Shown here one piece after another: positions 28,905 through 37,693 of a stretch of DNA of 64,000 bases. Below the pieces are notes generated by a model. It was not told the origin of the DNA. It did not search any database and saw nothing but the letters and a program-made list of their open reading frames with translations. This stretch comes from Dechloromonas hortensis (GTDB lineage Bacteria; Pseudomonadota; Gammaproteobacteria; Burkholderiales; Rhodocyclaceae), in assembly GCF_009469765.1 (NCBI RefSeq), contig NZ_SSSQ01000004.1:62001-126000 (forward strand). The letters run 5' to 3'. A program made the position numbers and the translations under genes. Position 1 is the first letter of the stretch. Each line of letters starts with the position of its first letter.

Positions 28905-29591
28905 TCACTGGCTGGCAGTTTTGGCACTTCCCTGTGCCAGCAAAGGCTCGCGCAAGCTGGCAAAATCTCTCGGCGCAACATATTGCAACAGCTCCTTACC
29001 GTCGCCATCGACCACGACATCCAGCCCTTGCGACGGGTAGAGCAGATGGGTCCGTTTTTCCGAAATGACCAGGCGCTCACCGGGCTGGCCGAAGCGCTGA
29101 ATCACTGTCGCCTCGTCGAGATTGACCGTCGGAATGACGCTGATTGCCTTGACCGGCATTTGCTCAGCCCGCGCCAGATCATCCGGATGCAAGGTAATCT
29201 TGCGCGTCATGCTTTCCATATGCTTGGCCTTGAGCGCCCGTTCGCGCATCGCGGAAATGGCCTCTTTCGAAACGTCGACCGTAACGATCACCTTGGCCAG
29301 CACAAAGCCCAGCGGTACCTGCGCGTAATAAGCTTCCAGCGCACCGACCTCATTCGGCTCGGCAATGATGGCGACCTCGATTTCAGACCCCAGGCGCTGA
29401 CGCACCTCAGCGAGCGTACTCACCCCCGGCTGCAGCCCGAACACAGTGCTACCCCCCTGCCCATCCAGCACGATCTGCCAGGGCAGATTGCTGTTCGGAT
29501 CAACCCCTTCCTGCTTGCCGGTCGCCGGCAAAAGAAACGGCACGATCAAGGCAACGAGGACAAAAGCGATCAGGTAGAGGGCAAATTTCAT
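28905..29591 (-). CDS. Conserved hypothetical protein with N-terminal membrane anchor
   Basis: About 228 residues. An N-terminal hydrophobic helix (ALYLIAFVLVALIVPFLLPA) is followed by a soluble domain with VFGLQPGVSTLAEVRQRLG, EVGALEAYYAQVPLG and HLLYPSQGLDVVVDGDGKELLQYV. The last two segments, with RFGQPGE, resemble small periplasmic or outer-membrane assembly domains that recur twice in one protein, but I do not recognise a named family. The ATG at 29591 begins at the hydrophobic helix; a longer frame upstream runs through the dctM terminator. It lies between the dct genes and ndk with its own spacing on both sides. Confidence 0.7.
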   Translation of the reverse strand: MKFALYLIAFVLVALIVPFLLPATGKQEGVDPNSNLPWQIVLDGQGGSTVFGLQPGVSTLAEVRQRLGSEIEVAIIAEPNEVGALEAYYAQVPLGFVLAKVIVTVDVSKEAISAMRERALKAKHMESMTRKITLHPDDLARAEQMPVKAISVIPTVNLDEATVIQRFGQPGERLVISEKRTHLLYPSQGLDVVVDGDGKELLQYVAPRDFASLREPLLAQGSAKTASQ

Positions 29592-29648
29592 GGCTGGGTC
29601 AGCATTCAGGGAGGCGGCCGATTGTGCCACAGCCCTCCCCCACAAAAG

Positions 29649-29681
29649 GAAAAAGCCGCGCCCGGTTACCCGGAGCGCGGC
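29649..29681 (-). terminator. Intrinsic terminator of the dctPQM operon
   Basis: Read leftward: GCCGCGCTCCGGG, TAA, CCGGGCGCGGC, then TTTTTCC. It lies 22 nt after the dctM stop. Confidence 0.9.
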
Positions 29682-29702
29682 CTCAATCGGCAATCGCCGT
29701 AT

Positions 29703-30986
29703 TTACAGCATGCCCAACTGCTGCGGCAGCCAGAGCGAGAGGCCCGGCCAGTAGGTGACCACGACCAGGAAGCCCAGCATCGACAGCAACCAAGGCCAGA
29801 CCGCCACGGTCAGTTCAGTGATACCCATCTTGGTGATCCCCGAGGCGACGTAGAGATTCAGACCAACCGGCGGGTGACACATGCCGACTTCCATATTCAC
29901 CACCATCAGGATACCGAAGTGCACCGGATGGATGCCCAGGGCCACGGCGACCGGAAACAGAATGGGCGCGAAGATCAGCACGATCGACGACGGCTCCATG
30001 AAGTTGCCGGCCAACAGCAGGATGACGTTTACCGCCAGCAGGAAGGTGATCATCCCCAACCCGTTGCCCAGCATCCAGTCGGCCAGCGCCTGCGGAATAT
30101 TCTCGTTGGTCATGATGAACGAGAACAGCACGGCGTTGGTGATGATGTAGAGCAGCATCGCCGACATGTTGGCCGAGTTGAGCAGCACTTTCGGCACATC
30201 CTTCAGACCAAGGTCCTTATAGATGAAAACTGCACAAATAAAGGCGTACACCGCAGACATTGCCGCCGCCTCAGTCGGCGTGAAGATACCGGAGTAGATC
30301 CCGCCCATCACCACGACGATCAGCAACAAGCCCCAGACCGAGGCACGGAAGGATTTCCAGCGCTCACCCCAGGTCGCCTTCGGCTGACGCGGGTAGTTGA
30401 ACTTCTTGGCGCGATACCAGGTGACACCGCCAAGCACACCGGCCAGAGCCAGACCCGGAATCACCCCGGCCATGAATAGCGCCCCGACCGACGTGTTGGT
30501 CGCCACCGAGTACATCACCATGACGATGGACGGTGGAATCAGGATACCGAGCGCTCCGGAAGTGGCGATCACCCCAGCCCCGAACTTGTTCGGAAAGCCC
30601 GCCTTGACCATCGCCGGCAACAGGATGGAGCCGATCGCGACGACGGTTGCCGGGCTGGAGCCGGAAACAGCGGCAAACAGCGCACAGGCCAGCACGCCAG
30701 CCAAACCGAGGCCGCCGTACCAGTGACCGACCATCGACGTAGCGAAATTGATCATCCGTTTCGCCACCCCGCCGTGGGTCAGGAAGTTACCGGCCAGGAT
30801 GAAGAACGGAATGGCCATGATCTCGAACTTCTCGATCCCCGTAAACAGCTTGAGCGCGACCGATTCGAGCGGCACCTGGGTCATCGTGAACAGGAAGGTC
30901 AACACGGTCAGGCCGAGCGAAATCGAGATCGGCATACCGGTCAGCATGAGGATGGCCAGCAGGCCGAAAATCACCATGGCGTTCAT
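29703..30986 (-). CDS. dctM: TRAP C4-dicarboxylate transporter large permease DctM
   Basis: A 427-residue, roughly 12-helix integral membrane protein that translocates the substrate with sodium. Typical DctM segments are PFFILAGNFLTHGGVAKRMI, AAVSGSSPATVVAIGSILLPAM and GVIATSGALGILIPPSIVMVMY, and later TPTEAAAMSAVYAF and MCHPPVGLNLYV. It overlaps dctQ by 4 nt and forms the membrane complex with it. The substrate class (malate, succinate, fumarate) is inferred from the adjacent DctP and DctA/DctSR genes. Confidence 0.95.
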   Translation of the reverse strand: MNAMVIFGLLAILMLTGMPISISLGLTVLTFLFTMTQVPLESVALKLFTGIEKFEIMAIPFFILAGNFLTHGGVAKRMINFATSMVGHWYGGLGLAGVLACALFAAVSGSSPATVVAIGSILLPAMVKAGFPNKFGAGVIATSGALGILIPPSIVMVMYSVATNTSVGALFMAGVIPGLALAGVLGGVTWYRAKKFNYPRQPKATWGERWKSFRASVWGLLLIVVVMGGIYSGIFTPTEAAAMSAVYAFICAVFIYKDLGLKDVPKVLLNSANMSAMLLYIITNAVLFSFIMTNENIPQALADWMLGNGLGMITFLLAVNVILLLAGNFMEPSSIVLIFAPILFPVAVALGIHPVHFGILMVVNMEVGMCHPPVGLNLYVASGITKMGITELTVAVWPWLLSMLGFLVVVTYWPGLSLWLPQQLGML

Positions 30987-31762
30987 TGCTGGCCTCCATT
31001 CTTGTCATTGTCGCGACGTTCGTTCTGACGACGCTCGTTTTCCTGAGCCAGGGCATCGCCATGACGACGATCGTCACCACTGCGGCGGTCGCCGACCATG
31101 GTGTGCTTCAGGTCGTGCATGTGCAGGTTGTCGTCCATGCCATAGAAATCGACATCGACCGGCGGTTTTTCCTCTTCCAGACCGTCGACATGACCGTGGT
31201 CATGGTGCGGCAGCTCACCCGTTTTCAAGAAGCCCCAGGCCACCTGCAGGAAGCGGAAGCACATCAACGAGGAACCAAGCGGAATGGCGCTGTACACCAC
31301 CCAGGTCGGCCACTCGAGGTCAGGCGTCGTCGGCCCTTCGTAGTTATCGCCCGTATCGATGCCAAGCATCTGGAAAATGGCGTAATGCGCCCCGTTTTCC
31401 CAGACGAAATGCGCCCCCAGCGAAGCGACGACACCGGTAAACAAGGCGCCCGCCAGCAAGCCGAAAACGATGAACTTGCCGCGCATGCCATCATCGAGAC
31501 GATTGATCAGCACATCGACGCCAACGTGGATGCCGGTCCGCACGCCATAGGCAGCACCGAACTTGGCCATCCATACAAACATGATGATGCAGAGCTCTTG
31601 AGCCCAGCCGAAATTGAGCGTCAGCAACCAGTCCTGCAGCCCGGGAATTGCCATCCCGGCCATGTAACGGTGTGCGACGGAAACGAAGATAATCAGCGTG
31701 GCCGCTCCCATCAGGAAGGTGACCAGCAACTCTTCTAGGTGATTCAACGCTTTGTTGATCAT
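30983..31762 (-). CDS. dctQ: TRAP transporter small permease DctQ with extended His/Arg-rich tail
   Basis: 259 residues. Residues 1-181 form the usual four-helix DctQ domain, including WAQELCIIMFVWMAKFGAAYGVRTGIHVGVD. Residues 182-259 are an unusual hydrophilic extension: His/Asp-rich (HHDHGHVDG, HMHDLKH), then charged with two DRR motifs and two ERR motifs (GDRRSGDDRRHGD, NERRQNERR), ending in GGQQ. DctQ proteins commonly lack such a tail. It lies between dctP and dctM, with the dctP/dctQ gap holding a hairpin. Confidence 0.93.
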   Translation of the reverse strand: MINKALNHLEELLVTFLMGAATLIIFVSVAHRYMAGMAIPGLQDWLLTLNFGWAQELCIIMFVWMAKFGAAYGVRTGIHVGVDVLINRLDDGMRGKFIVFGLLAGALFTGVVASLGAHFVWENGAHYAIFQMLGIDTGDNYEGPTTPDLEWPTWVVYSAIPLGSSLMCFRFLQVAWGFLKTGELPHHDHGHVDGLEEEKPPVDVDFYGMDDNLHMHDLKHTMVGDRRSGDDRRHGDALAQENERRQNERRDNDKNGGQQ

Positions 31763-31782
31763 GATGAGTTCCCCCGGTGTAC

Positions 31783-31804
31783 CTCGGGGGCCGCAGCCCC
31801 CGAG
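31783..31804 (-). terminator. Intercistronic hairpin between dctP and dctQ
   Basis: CTCGGGGG, CCGCAG, CCCCCGAG: an 8-bp GC-rich stem 19 nt after the dctP stop, without a strong T-tract. It could attenuate transcription or protect the dctP mRNA end, giving more binding protein than permease. Confidence 0.65.
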
Positions 31805-31823
31805 TTATTGTTGCTGCTGCGAA

Positions 31824-32828
31824 TTACAGGCTATCCGGCTTGAAGCCGATATCCTTGTAAACCGCCTGGATCACTTCCTTGCCAACACGACTTTCCATTT
31901 TCTGATGCACCGGCACCAGCGCCTTCTTGAAGGCCAGGCGCTCTTCCTTGGTCGGCACATAAACCGTGGTCTTGCCACTCTTCTTCACGGCTTCCAGGGA
32001 ACTTTCGTTCTCGACCTTGGCGATCTGGTTGGCGTAACGGGTCGCCTGCTCCATCGCATCACCCAACTGGGTGCGGATATCAGCCGGCAGGCCATCCCAG
32101 AACTTCTTGTTCACGATCACGGCATAACCCAGGTAACCATGCTCGGTCAGCGTCAGGTGCTTCTGCACTTCGTGCATCTTCTGCGTGTAGAGATTGGAAA
32201 TCGGGTTCTCGGTACCGTCGACCACGCCAGTCTGCAGCGCCTGATAGACCTCGGAGAATGCCATCACCTGCGGCAAGCCACCGAGCGCGCGCACTTCTTC
32301 TTCCAGCACCTTGGAAGACTGGATGCGCAGCTTCTTGCCCTTCAGGTCAGCCGGCGACTTGATCGGGGAATTCAACGAGAAGGACTTGAAGCCATTATCC
32401 CAGTAAGCCAGGCCGCGGATACCCTTCGGCTCCAGCTTGCTCAGCAACTGCTTGCCAACCGGCCCGTTGGTCACCTTGCGCAGATCATCGTAGCTACCGA
32501 AGATGAACGGCAGGTCGAAGACCTCGAATTCCTTGACGCCGAGCGGGCCGAACTTGGCCAGCGATGGAGCAAGCATCTGGACGGCGCCCAACTGCAGCGC
32601 TTCCATTTCTTCCTTGTCCTTGTACAGCGTCGAGTTGGCGTACACCTCAACCTTGACCTTGCCACCGGTCAACTCGGCCGCCTTCTTGGCGAACATTTCA
32701 GCGGCCTTGCCCTTCGGCGTATCGGCGGCCACAACATGGCTGAACTTGATAACGATCGGCTGCTGAGCATATGCGCTCAACGATAGAGCACCGACCAGCA
32801 AACCAACCAAAAGCTTGGAAACTTTCAT
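31824..32828 (-). CDS. dctP: TRAP C4-dicarboxylate-binding protein DctP
   Basis: A 334-residue periplasmic solute receptor. The signal peptide (LLVGLLVGALSLSAYA) is cleaved before QQPIVIKFSHVVAADTPKGKAAEMF. Core motifs are KVKVEVYANSTLYKDKEEMEAL, the substrate-contacting arginine in GKKLRIQSSKV, and the SEVYQALQTGVVDGTENP signature of DctP. A strong ribosome site (GGAGGAG) precedes the ATG. The Dct-type inverted repeat at 32908-32925 lies 80 nt upstream of the ATG. Confidence 0.96.
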   Translation of the reverse strand: MKVSKLLVGLLVGALSLSAYAQQPIVIKFSHVVAADTPKGKAAEMFAKKAAELTGGKVKVEVYANSTLYKDKEEMEALQLGAVQMLAPSLAKFGPLGVKEFEVFDLPFIFGSYDDLRKVTNGPVGKQLLSKLEPKGIRGLAYWDNGFKSFSLNSPIKSPADLKGKKLRIQSSKVLEEEVRALGGLPQVMAFSEVYQALQTGVVDGTENPISNLYTQKMHEVQKHLTLTEHGYLGYAVIVNKKFWDGLPADIRTQLGDAMEQATRYANQIAKVENESSLEAVKKSGKTTVYVPTKEERLAFKKALVPVHQKMESRVGKEVIQAVYKDIGFKPDSL

Positions 32829-32907
32829 TTTTTCTCCTCCGGAAATTGAGCCATCAAATATCTTTTACGGCTGGATGAAATTATTACGAAAGACGTAACT
32901 GCCGCGT

Positions 32908-32925
32908 ATTGTGGTTAACCACATT
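32908..32925. promoter_or_regulatory. Predicted DctR operator upstream of dctP
   Basis: ATTGTGG-TTAA-CCACATT, whose inner 14 bp are a perfect palindrome (TGTGGTTAACCACA). The same ATTGTGG-N4-CCACAAT motif occurs between dctA and dctS. A candidate -10 (TAATAA, minus strand, 32881-32886) would place the site centre near -42, suiting an activator that contacts RNA polymerase. Assignment to DctR is inferred from location. Confidence 0.6.
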
Positions 32926-32963
32926 ACAAATCAGATTCATTCCATTTACAGCACCCCAAAAAG

Positions 32964-32991
32964 AAAAACCGCCGGACCAGCCGGCGGTTTT
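32964..32991. terminator. Terminator after dctA
   Basis: AAAAACCGCCGG, ACCAG, CCGGCGGTTTT: an 8-bp stem with A and T tracts on opposite sides, 22 nt after the dctA stop. It separates dctA from the dctP promoter region. Confidence 0.88.
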
Positions 32992-33012
32992 CAATGGGCA
33001 AGTTGCTTGCGC

Positions 33013-34362
33013 TCAGTGATGCTCGAGAATCGGGCGCGGGCTATGCGGGATCGGCGGTTCCTGCGCGTCATCCAGCACTTGCTCGGGGAAGTCGGCTTCA
33101 TCCTGGGTTTCGTTATCCAACACCGCTTTCAGCTTTTCGGTATCGAGCGCCTTGCACCATTTGGCCACGACCAGCGTGGCGACGCTGTTGCCGATGAAGT
33201 TAGTCAGCGCCCGGGCTTCCGACATGAAGCGGTCGATCCCCAGAATCAGGGCCAGACCGGCCACCGGCACGGTACCGACAGCCGAGAGGGTCGCCGCCAG
33301 CACGATGAAGCCGCTACCGGTAACACCAGCCGCCCCCTTCGAAGTCAGCAGCAGGATAACCAGCAGGGTGATCTGCTGCTGCAGATCCATCGGCGTATTG
33401 GTCGCCTGAGCAATGAAGACGGCCGCCATCGTCAGATAGATCGAGGTGCCGTCGAGATTGAAGGAATAGCCGGTCGGCACAACCAGGCCGACAACCGACT
33501 TATCGGCCCCGGCATTTTCCATCTTGGCCATCAGGCGCGGCAGGGCAGACTCCGAGGAGGAGGTACCAAGCACCAGGAAAAGCTCTTCCTTGATGTATTT
33601 GATCAATTTCCAGATCGAGAAGCCGTGTACCGCAGCAATGCTGCCCAGCACCGCAAAAATGAAAATGACGCAGGTCAGGTAGAACGCCCCCATCAGGTTG
33701 GCCAGTTGAGCCAGACTACCGACGCCATGCTTGCCAATGGTGTAGGCCATCGCACCGAAAGCGCCGATCGGGGCGACCTTCATGATCACGCCGACGATAC
33801 CGAACAGCACGTGCGACAGCTTTTCGATCAGTTCGAAGACCGGCTTGCCGCGTTCACCGAAAGCGTTCATTGCATAGCCGAAGAGAATCGAGAAGAACAG
33901 CACCTGCAGCATGTCGCCCTTGGCAAAGGCATCGACGACACTGGTCGGGATGATGTTCATCAGGAAATCGACCGTGGACTGCATCTTGCCCGGCTCGGCA
34001 TACTTGGCAATACCCTTGGTATCCAGGGTCGTCGGATCGACGTTCATGCCGGCGCCCGGCGCCCAGACATTGACCACGATCAAACCGATAATCAGTGCGA
34101 TAGTACTGACCACTTCAAAGTACAGAACAGCCAGGCCGCCGGTCTTGCCGACCTTCTTCATGTCTTCCATGCCGGCGATGCCGACCACGATGGTGCAGAA
34201 GATGATCGGGGCGATGATCATCTTGATCAGCTTGATGAAACCATCGCCCAGCGGCTTCATGGCCGCGCCGGTTTCCGGATAGAAATGCCCGAGCGACACA
34301 CCGATGGCAATCGCCAGCAGCACCTGCACGTACAGGCTCTTGAACAACCCTCTTTTGGCCAT
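33013..34362 (-). CDS. dctA: C4-dicarboxylate:cation symporter DctA
   Basis: A 449-residue secondary transporter of the glutamate/aspartate/dicarboxylate (DAACS) family. The N-terminus [41 protein letters not shown] is typical of DctA. The serine-rich reentrant loop ([14 protein letters not shown]), the [14 protein letters not shown] motif and [19 protein letters not shown] are conserved. It imports succinate, fumarate or malate aerobically. AAAGGAG precedes the ATG. It is divergent from dctS over a 154-bp spacer with Dct-type repeats. Confidence 0.96.
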   Translation of the reverse strand: MAKRGLFKSLYVQVLLAIAIGVSLGHFYPETGAAMKPLGDGFIKLIKMIIAPIIFCTIVVGIAGMEDMKKVGKTGGLAVLYFEVVSTIALIIGLIVVNVWAPGAGMNVDPTTLDTKGIAKYAEPGKMQSTVDFLMNIIPTSVVDAFAKGDMLQVLFFSILFGYAMNAFGERGKPVFELIEKLSHVLFGIVGVIMKVAPIGAFGAMAYTIGKHGVGSLAQLANLMGAFYLTCVIFIFAVLGSIAAVHGFSIWKLIKYIKEELFLVLGTSSSESALPRLMAKMENAGADKSVVGLVVPTGYSFNLDGTSIYLTMAAVFIAQATNTPMDLQQQITLLVILLLTSKGAAGVTGSGFIVLAATLSAVGTVPVAGLALILGIDRFMSEARALTNFIGNSVATLVVAKWCKALDTEKLKAVLDNETQDEADFPEQVLDDAQEPPIPHSPRPILEHH

Positions 34363-34445
34363 AAAACCGGCTCCTTTGGTGATGATTTATTGAAAACTAA
34401 TTGATAAAACGGCCGGAAGTATCGTTTTGTCACCACGCCACCGCC

Positions 34446-34478
34446 ATTGTGGATATCCGAATTGTGGATACCCACAAT
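34446..34478. promoter_or_regulatory. Predicted DctR operators in the dctA-dctS spacer
   Basis: 34461-34478 is ATTGTGG-ATAC-CCACAAT, a perfect 7-4-7 inverted repeat, 38 nt before the dctS ATG. A second half-degenerate copy, ATTGTGG-ATAT-CCGAATT, sits at 34446-34463, phased 15 bp away. The same motif lies upstream of dctP. A leftward GATACT at 34418-34423 is a possible dctA -10 box. Confidence 0.6.
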
Positions 34479-34516
34479 GGTCAGCCGCGAAATAACGTGA
34501 GGTAACATTTGTCGCC

Positions 34517-36502
34517 ATGACCCCGATGCCTAAATTGCGGAGTTCGTCCGCCCTCCATTTGCGCTGGCTGCTCGCCTTACCCAAACTGGGCATCGTGCTC
34601 CTGATCGCGGCCCTGCTCTCGCTACTCTGGCTGCTCCACCTCAACGAAGTTGACGAAGAGCGCACCAGCCTGATCAAGGATGTCCTCTGGCTTGAGCAAA
34701 ACCTGCGCTTTCACCTGAACGGCAATGAAGAGCAACTCCAGCAACTGGCTGTAGACATGGCAACCCTGGCCGACGAAAAGAGGATCTTTCGCCTGCGCGC
34801 CGGCCATCTGCTGAAAAACAACCCTGAAATAACGCAAATTCTTTGGTTCGACCCACAGCGCAAGCTTATCGATGCCCTGCCCGGGACAACGCTGCCGGAG
34901 CACGAAATCGAATCCTTCGGCCCCTTCGTTACTGAAAAAGCCTTTGAAATGGCGCGCCGGCTCGGCAAACAGGAATACAGCGAGCCGTTCTTTCTCGAAG
35001 GTAACCGGGCCTTTGTCGAATTGTTCATCCCGATCTACCGGGAAAGGGAATTCAACGGCATGCTGGTTGCTGTACTGCCGCTCGACACCCTGCTCGACAA
35101 TCTGGTTCCCTGGTGGTTTACGGAAAAATACAAGGTTGTCATCATCGATGACAACGAAATTCAGTACGCCGCGAAAACGCATATCGAAGGTCTCGGCAAC
35201 CAGACTTACGAAATTCCTTTCGACCCGCCCGGCTACGGCCTGAAGCTCCGTGTTGTCAGCTACCAGAGCAGCACCAATCCACTACAACGCCTGCTCACCA
35301 TTGCCATCGTCGCCCTGGCCGCCGGCGTCTTCTGGAGCCTGTGGATGGTTCGTGACCTGATGAAAAAGCGCTCGCAGGCTGAAGAAGCGCTGCGCGCCGA
35401 ACACGCCTTCCGTACCGCGATGGAGAATTCGCTAACCGTCGGCATGCGGGCCCGCGACCTGAAGGGCAAGGTCGTCTACGTCAACCCAGCGTTCTGCAAA
35501 ATGACCGGCTTCAGCAGCGATGAACTGGTCAACAGTACGCCACCGATGGCCTATTGGGCGCCGGAGCAGATCGACGAATCCTACGCCATGCACCAGGCCG
35601 TTCTGGCCGGCGAAGCGCCGGTGGACGGCTTCGAGATGATCTTCATGCGCAAGAATGGCGAACGCTTCCATGCCCTGGTCTATGAAGCCAAGCTGATTGA
35701 CGGCAATGGCCAGCATACCGGCTGGATGGCCTCGGTACTCGATATCACCGAGCGCAAGCGGGCCGAGGAACTGGCCCGCCAACAGCAGGAGCAACTTCAG
35801 TTCACCTCACGCCTGGTGACCATGGGCGAAATGGCCTCGACGCTGGCTCACGAACTGAATCAGCCGCTGGCAGCAATCGCCAGTTACAACACGGGCTGCC
35901 TGAATCTGCTCGAACGCCCCGATTGCCAGGCTCAGGAGATTCGGCCTGCCCTGCAGAAAGTTGCGGTGCAGGCTCAACGGGCGGGAAAGATCATTCGCCG
36001 GGTGCACGATTTTGTCCGCAAGAGCGAACCGAAACGTGCCCCCTGCCGACTAGCCGAGGTTATCGACGACTGCCTTGGCTTCATTGAGGCGGACGCCCGA
36101 AAACACCACGTACGAATTGAATGTGACATACCCGAAATGCCACCGATTCCTGCCGACCGACTAATGTTGGAGCAGGTTCTGCTCAACCTGATCCGCAACG
36201 GCATGGAAGCCATGGCAAATACACCGGAAGGGCATCGCAAGCTGAAAATCCGGGTCTGTCGCGAAGATGCCGAACTAAAAGTCAGCGTTGCAGACCATGG
36301 CTGCGGCATCCCGGCAGAAATCCGTGACAAGTTATTTACCGCCTTCTTCACCACTAAACCGGAAGGTATGGGGGTCGGTCTTTCCATCTGCCGCTCGATC
36401 ATCGAATTTCATCGCGGCCGGCTGTGGGCCGAAGACAACCTGCAATCACCAACTGGAAACGGTACGATATTCACCTTCACTCTCCCCATGGAAACCGCAT
36501 GA
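34517..36502 (+). CDS. dctS: C4-dicarboxylate sensor histidine kinase (DctS/DctB-like)
   Basis: 661 residues. There is a membrane helix at 24-41, a periplasmic sensor at about 45-255, a second membrane helix at 257-278, a cytoplasmic PAS domain at 290-415, HisKA with phospho-accepting His445 (TLAHELNQPLAAI) and a HATPase domain (N561 region NLIRNGMEAM; VADHGCGIP; GMGVGLSICRSI). The HELNQPL H-box and the PAS domain fit the DctS/FixL-like class that pairs with FixJ-type regulators. Its stop overlaps the start of the response regulator. The assignment to C4-dicarboxylates rests on adjacency to dctA and dctPQM. Confidence 0.88.
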   Translation: MTPMPKLRSSSALHLRWLLALPKLGIVLLIAALLSLLWLLHLNEVDEERTSLIKDVLWLEQNLRFHLNGNEEQLQQLAVDMATLADEKRIFRLRAGHLLKNNPEITQILWFDPQRKLIDALPGTTLPEHEIESFGPFVTEKAFEMARRLGKQEYSEPFFLEGNRAFVELFIPIYREREFNGMLVAVLPLDTLLDNLVPWWFTEKYKVVIIDDNEIQYAAKTHIEGLGNQTYEIPFDPPGYGLKLRVVSYQSSTNPLQRLLTIAIVALAAGVFWSLWMVRDLMKKRSQAEEALRAEHAFRTAMENSLTVGMRARDLKGKVVYVNPAFCKMTGFSSDELVNSTPPMAYWAPEQIDESYAMHQAVLAGEAPVDGFEMIFMRKNGERFHALVYEAKLIDGNGQHTGWMASVLDITERKRAEELARQQQEQLQFTSRLVTMGEMASTLAHELNQPLAAIASYNTGCLNLLERPDCQAQEIRPALQKVAVQAQRAGKIIRRVHDFVRKSEPKRAPCRLAEVIDDCLGFIEADARKHHVRIECDIPEMPPIPADRLMLEQVLLNLIRNGMEAMANTPEGHRKLKIRVCREDAELKVSVADHGCGIPAEIRDKLFTAFFTTKPEGMGVGLSICRSIIEFHRGRLWAEDNLQSPTGNGTIFTFTLPMETA

Positions 36503-37101
36503 GCAAGCCGCAAGCCCACCTGGTAGACGATGACGAAGCCATCCGCGATGCGCTGGCCTGGCTACTCCAGTCACGCGGCATCCCATGCACCACCTACGAC
36601 AGCGCCGAGGCCTTTCTCAGCAGCTGGAATGCCAATCTGGCCGGCTGTATCGTCCTCGACATGCGGATGTCCGGGATGAGCGGATTGGATTGTTTTGACA
36701 AACTGCGCGAACTGGCCTCCAGCCTCCCGGTCATCTTTCTGACCGGGCATGGTGACGTCCCACTGGCCGTAGGCACGCTAAAAAAAGGTGCGTTCGATTT
36801 TTTCGAGAAACCGCTCAACGATAATGAGTTGGCGACCCGCATTCAGGAAGCGATGGAGCTTGATGCCCGCCAGCGTGCCGCCAATGCTACGGTCGACTCG
36901 CTGAATGCCCGGATTTCCAGCCTGACCACCCGCGAAAAACAGATCATGGAACTGGTGCTGGCCGGCAAGTTCAACAAGGTTATCGCCGATGAATTGAATA
37001 TCAGCATGCGCACCGTCGAGGTGCATCGGGCGAACCTTTTCGACAAGATGCAAGTCAAAACCGCCGTCGAGTTGGCCAACTTGCTGAAACCCGGGCGCTA
37101 A
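36499..37101 (+). CDS. dctR: FixJ/NarL-type response regulator (DctR-like)
   Basis: 200 residues. Receiver domain at 5-120 with acidic pocket D10-D12, phospho-acceptor D54 in IVLDMRMSGMSGLD, Thr in FLTGHGDVP and Lys in FEKPLND. A C-terminal LuxR-type helix-turn-helix (about 135-195) contains LTTREKQIMELVLAGKFNKVIADELNIS followed by MRTVEVHRANLFDKM. ATGA overlap with the kinase gene shows coupling. It is the likely ligand of the ATTGTGG-N4-CCACAAT repeats next to dctA/dctS and dctP. Confidence 0.88.
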   Translation: MSKPQAHLVDDDEAIRDALAWLLQSRGIPCTTYDSAEAFLSSWNANLAGCIVLDMRMSGMSGLDCFDKLRELASSLPVIFLTGHGDVPLAVGTLKKGAFDFFEKPLNDNELATRIQEAMELDARQRAANATVDSLNARISSLTTREKQIMELVLAGKFNKVIADELNISMRTVEVHRANLFDKMQVKTAVELANLLKPGR

Positions 37102-37208
37102 CCCTTCCCTAAGCCCCCTTTTTTCGTTAGCATCTCGCGCAAATCCCTTCGCCATTCACGGCGTACATTCCCCTATTACTCCGGTTCACTCCATTCACGA
37201 GGCATTTC

Positions 37209-37535
37209 ATGAGCGAGCACATCCATTACGTCACCGACGACACCTTTGAAGCCGAAGTGCTGCAAGCGCAGCAGCCGGTTCTCGTCGATTACTGGGCAGA
37301 ATGGTGCGGCCCCTGCAAGATGATCGCCCCCATCCTCGACGAAATCGCCAGCGAATACGCCGGCAAGCTGAAAGTCGCCAAGGTCAATATCGATGACAAC
37401 CAGGCCACCCCGGCCAAGTTCGGCATCCGCGGCATCCCGACCCTGATGATTTTCAAGAACGGCAATGTTGAAGCAACCAAGGTTGGCGCCCTCTCCAAGG
37501 GCCAACTCGCCGCCTTCATTGACAGCAACCTGTAA
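37209..37535 (+). CDS. trxA: Thioredoxin 1
   Basis: A 108-residue cytoplasmic disulfide reductase with active site W32-C33-G-P-C36 ([14 protein letters not shown]), the cis-proline loop [12 protein letters not shown] and the conserved buried Asp (VDYWA). The length is standard. GAGG precedes the ATG. It lies immediately upstream of rho, as in E. coli and many proteobacteria. Confidence 0.97.
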   Translation: MSEHIHYVTDDTFEAEVLQAQQPVLVDYWAEWCGPCKMIAPILDEIASEYAGKLKVAKVNIDDNQATPAKFGIRGIPTLMIFKNGNVEATKVGALSKGQLAAFIDSNL

Positions 37536-37600
37536 TCTCCGTAGTCTCCCAGCCTGAGTTCGCGTTCTGCGTCCTCAGGCTGACGCAAGCGGCAACCAGC

Positions 37601-37693
37601 CCCGCGTCACTCCCCTCCCTCTGCTCTTAGCATCTGCGCCCCGGCCTCCGGGCAGTCGTCCGTTCCCTTTCGGCGCCATACACTCCCACATTC
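37601..37693 (+). promoter_or_regulatory. C-rich, G-poor leader of rho (candidate rut site)
   Basis: In the 93 nt directly before the rho ATG I count 45 C and 17 G, with stretches such as CACTCCCCTCCCTCTGCTC. Rho binds unstructured C-rich RNA, and E. coli rho is autoregulated by Rho-dependent attenuation in its leader. No Shine-Dalgarno-like purine run is visible in the last 20 nt. Confidence 0.5.

Noticed and set aside
32829..32930. Sigma-54 promoter for dctP, as expected for DctB/DctD systems
   Set aside because: No GG-N10-GC element was found, and the adjacent regulator is FixJ/NarL-type without an AAA+ domain.
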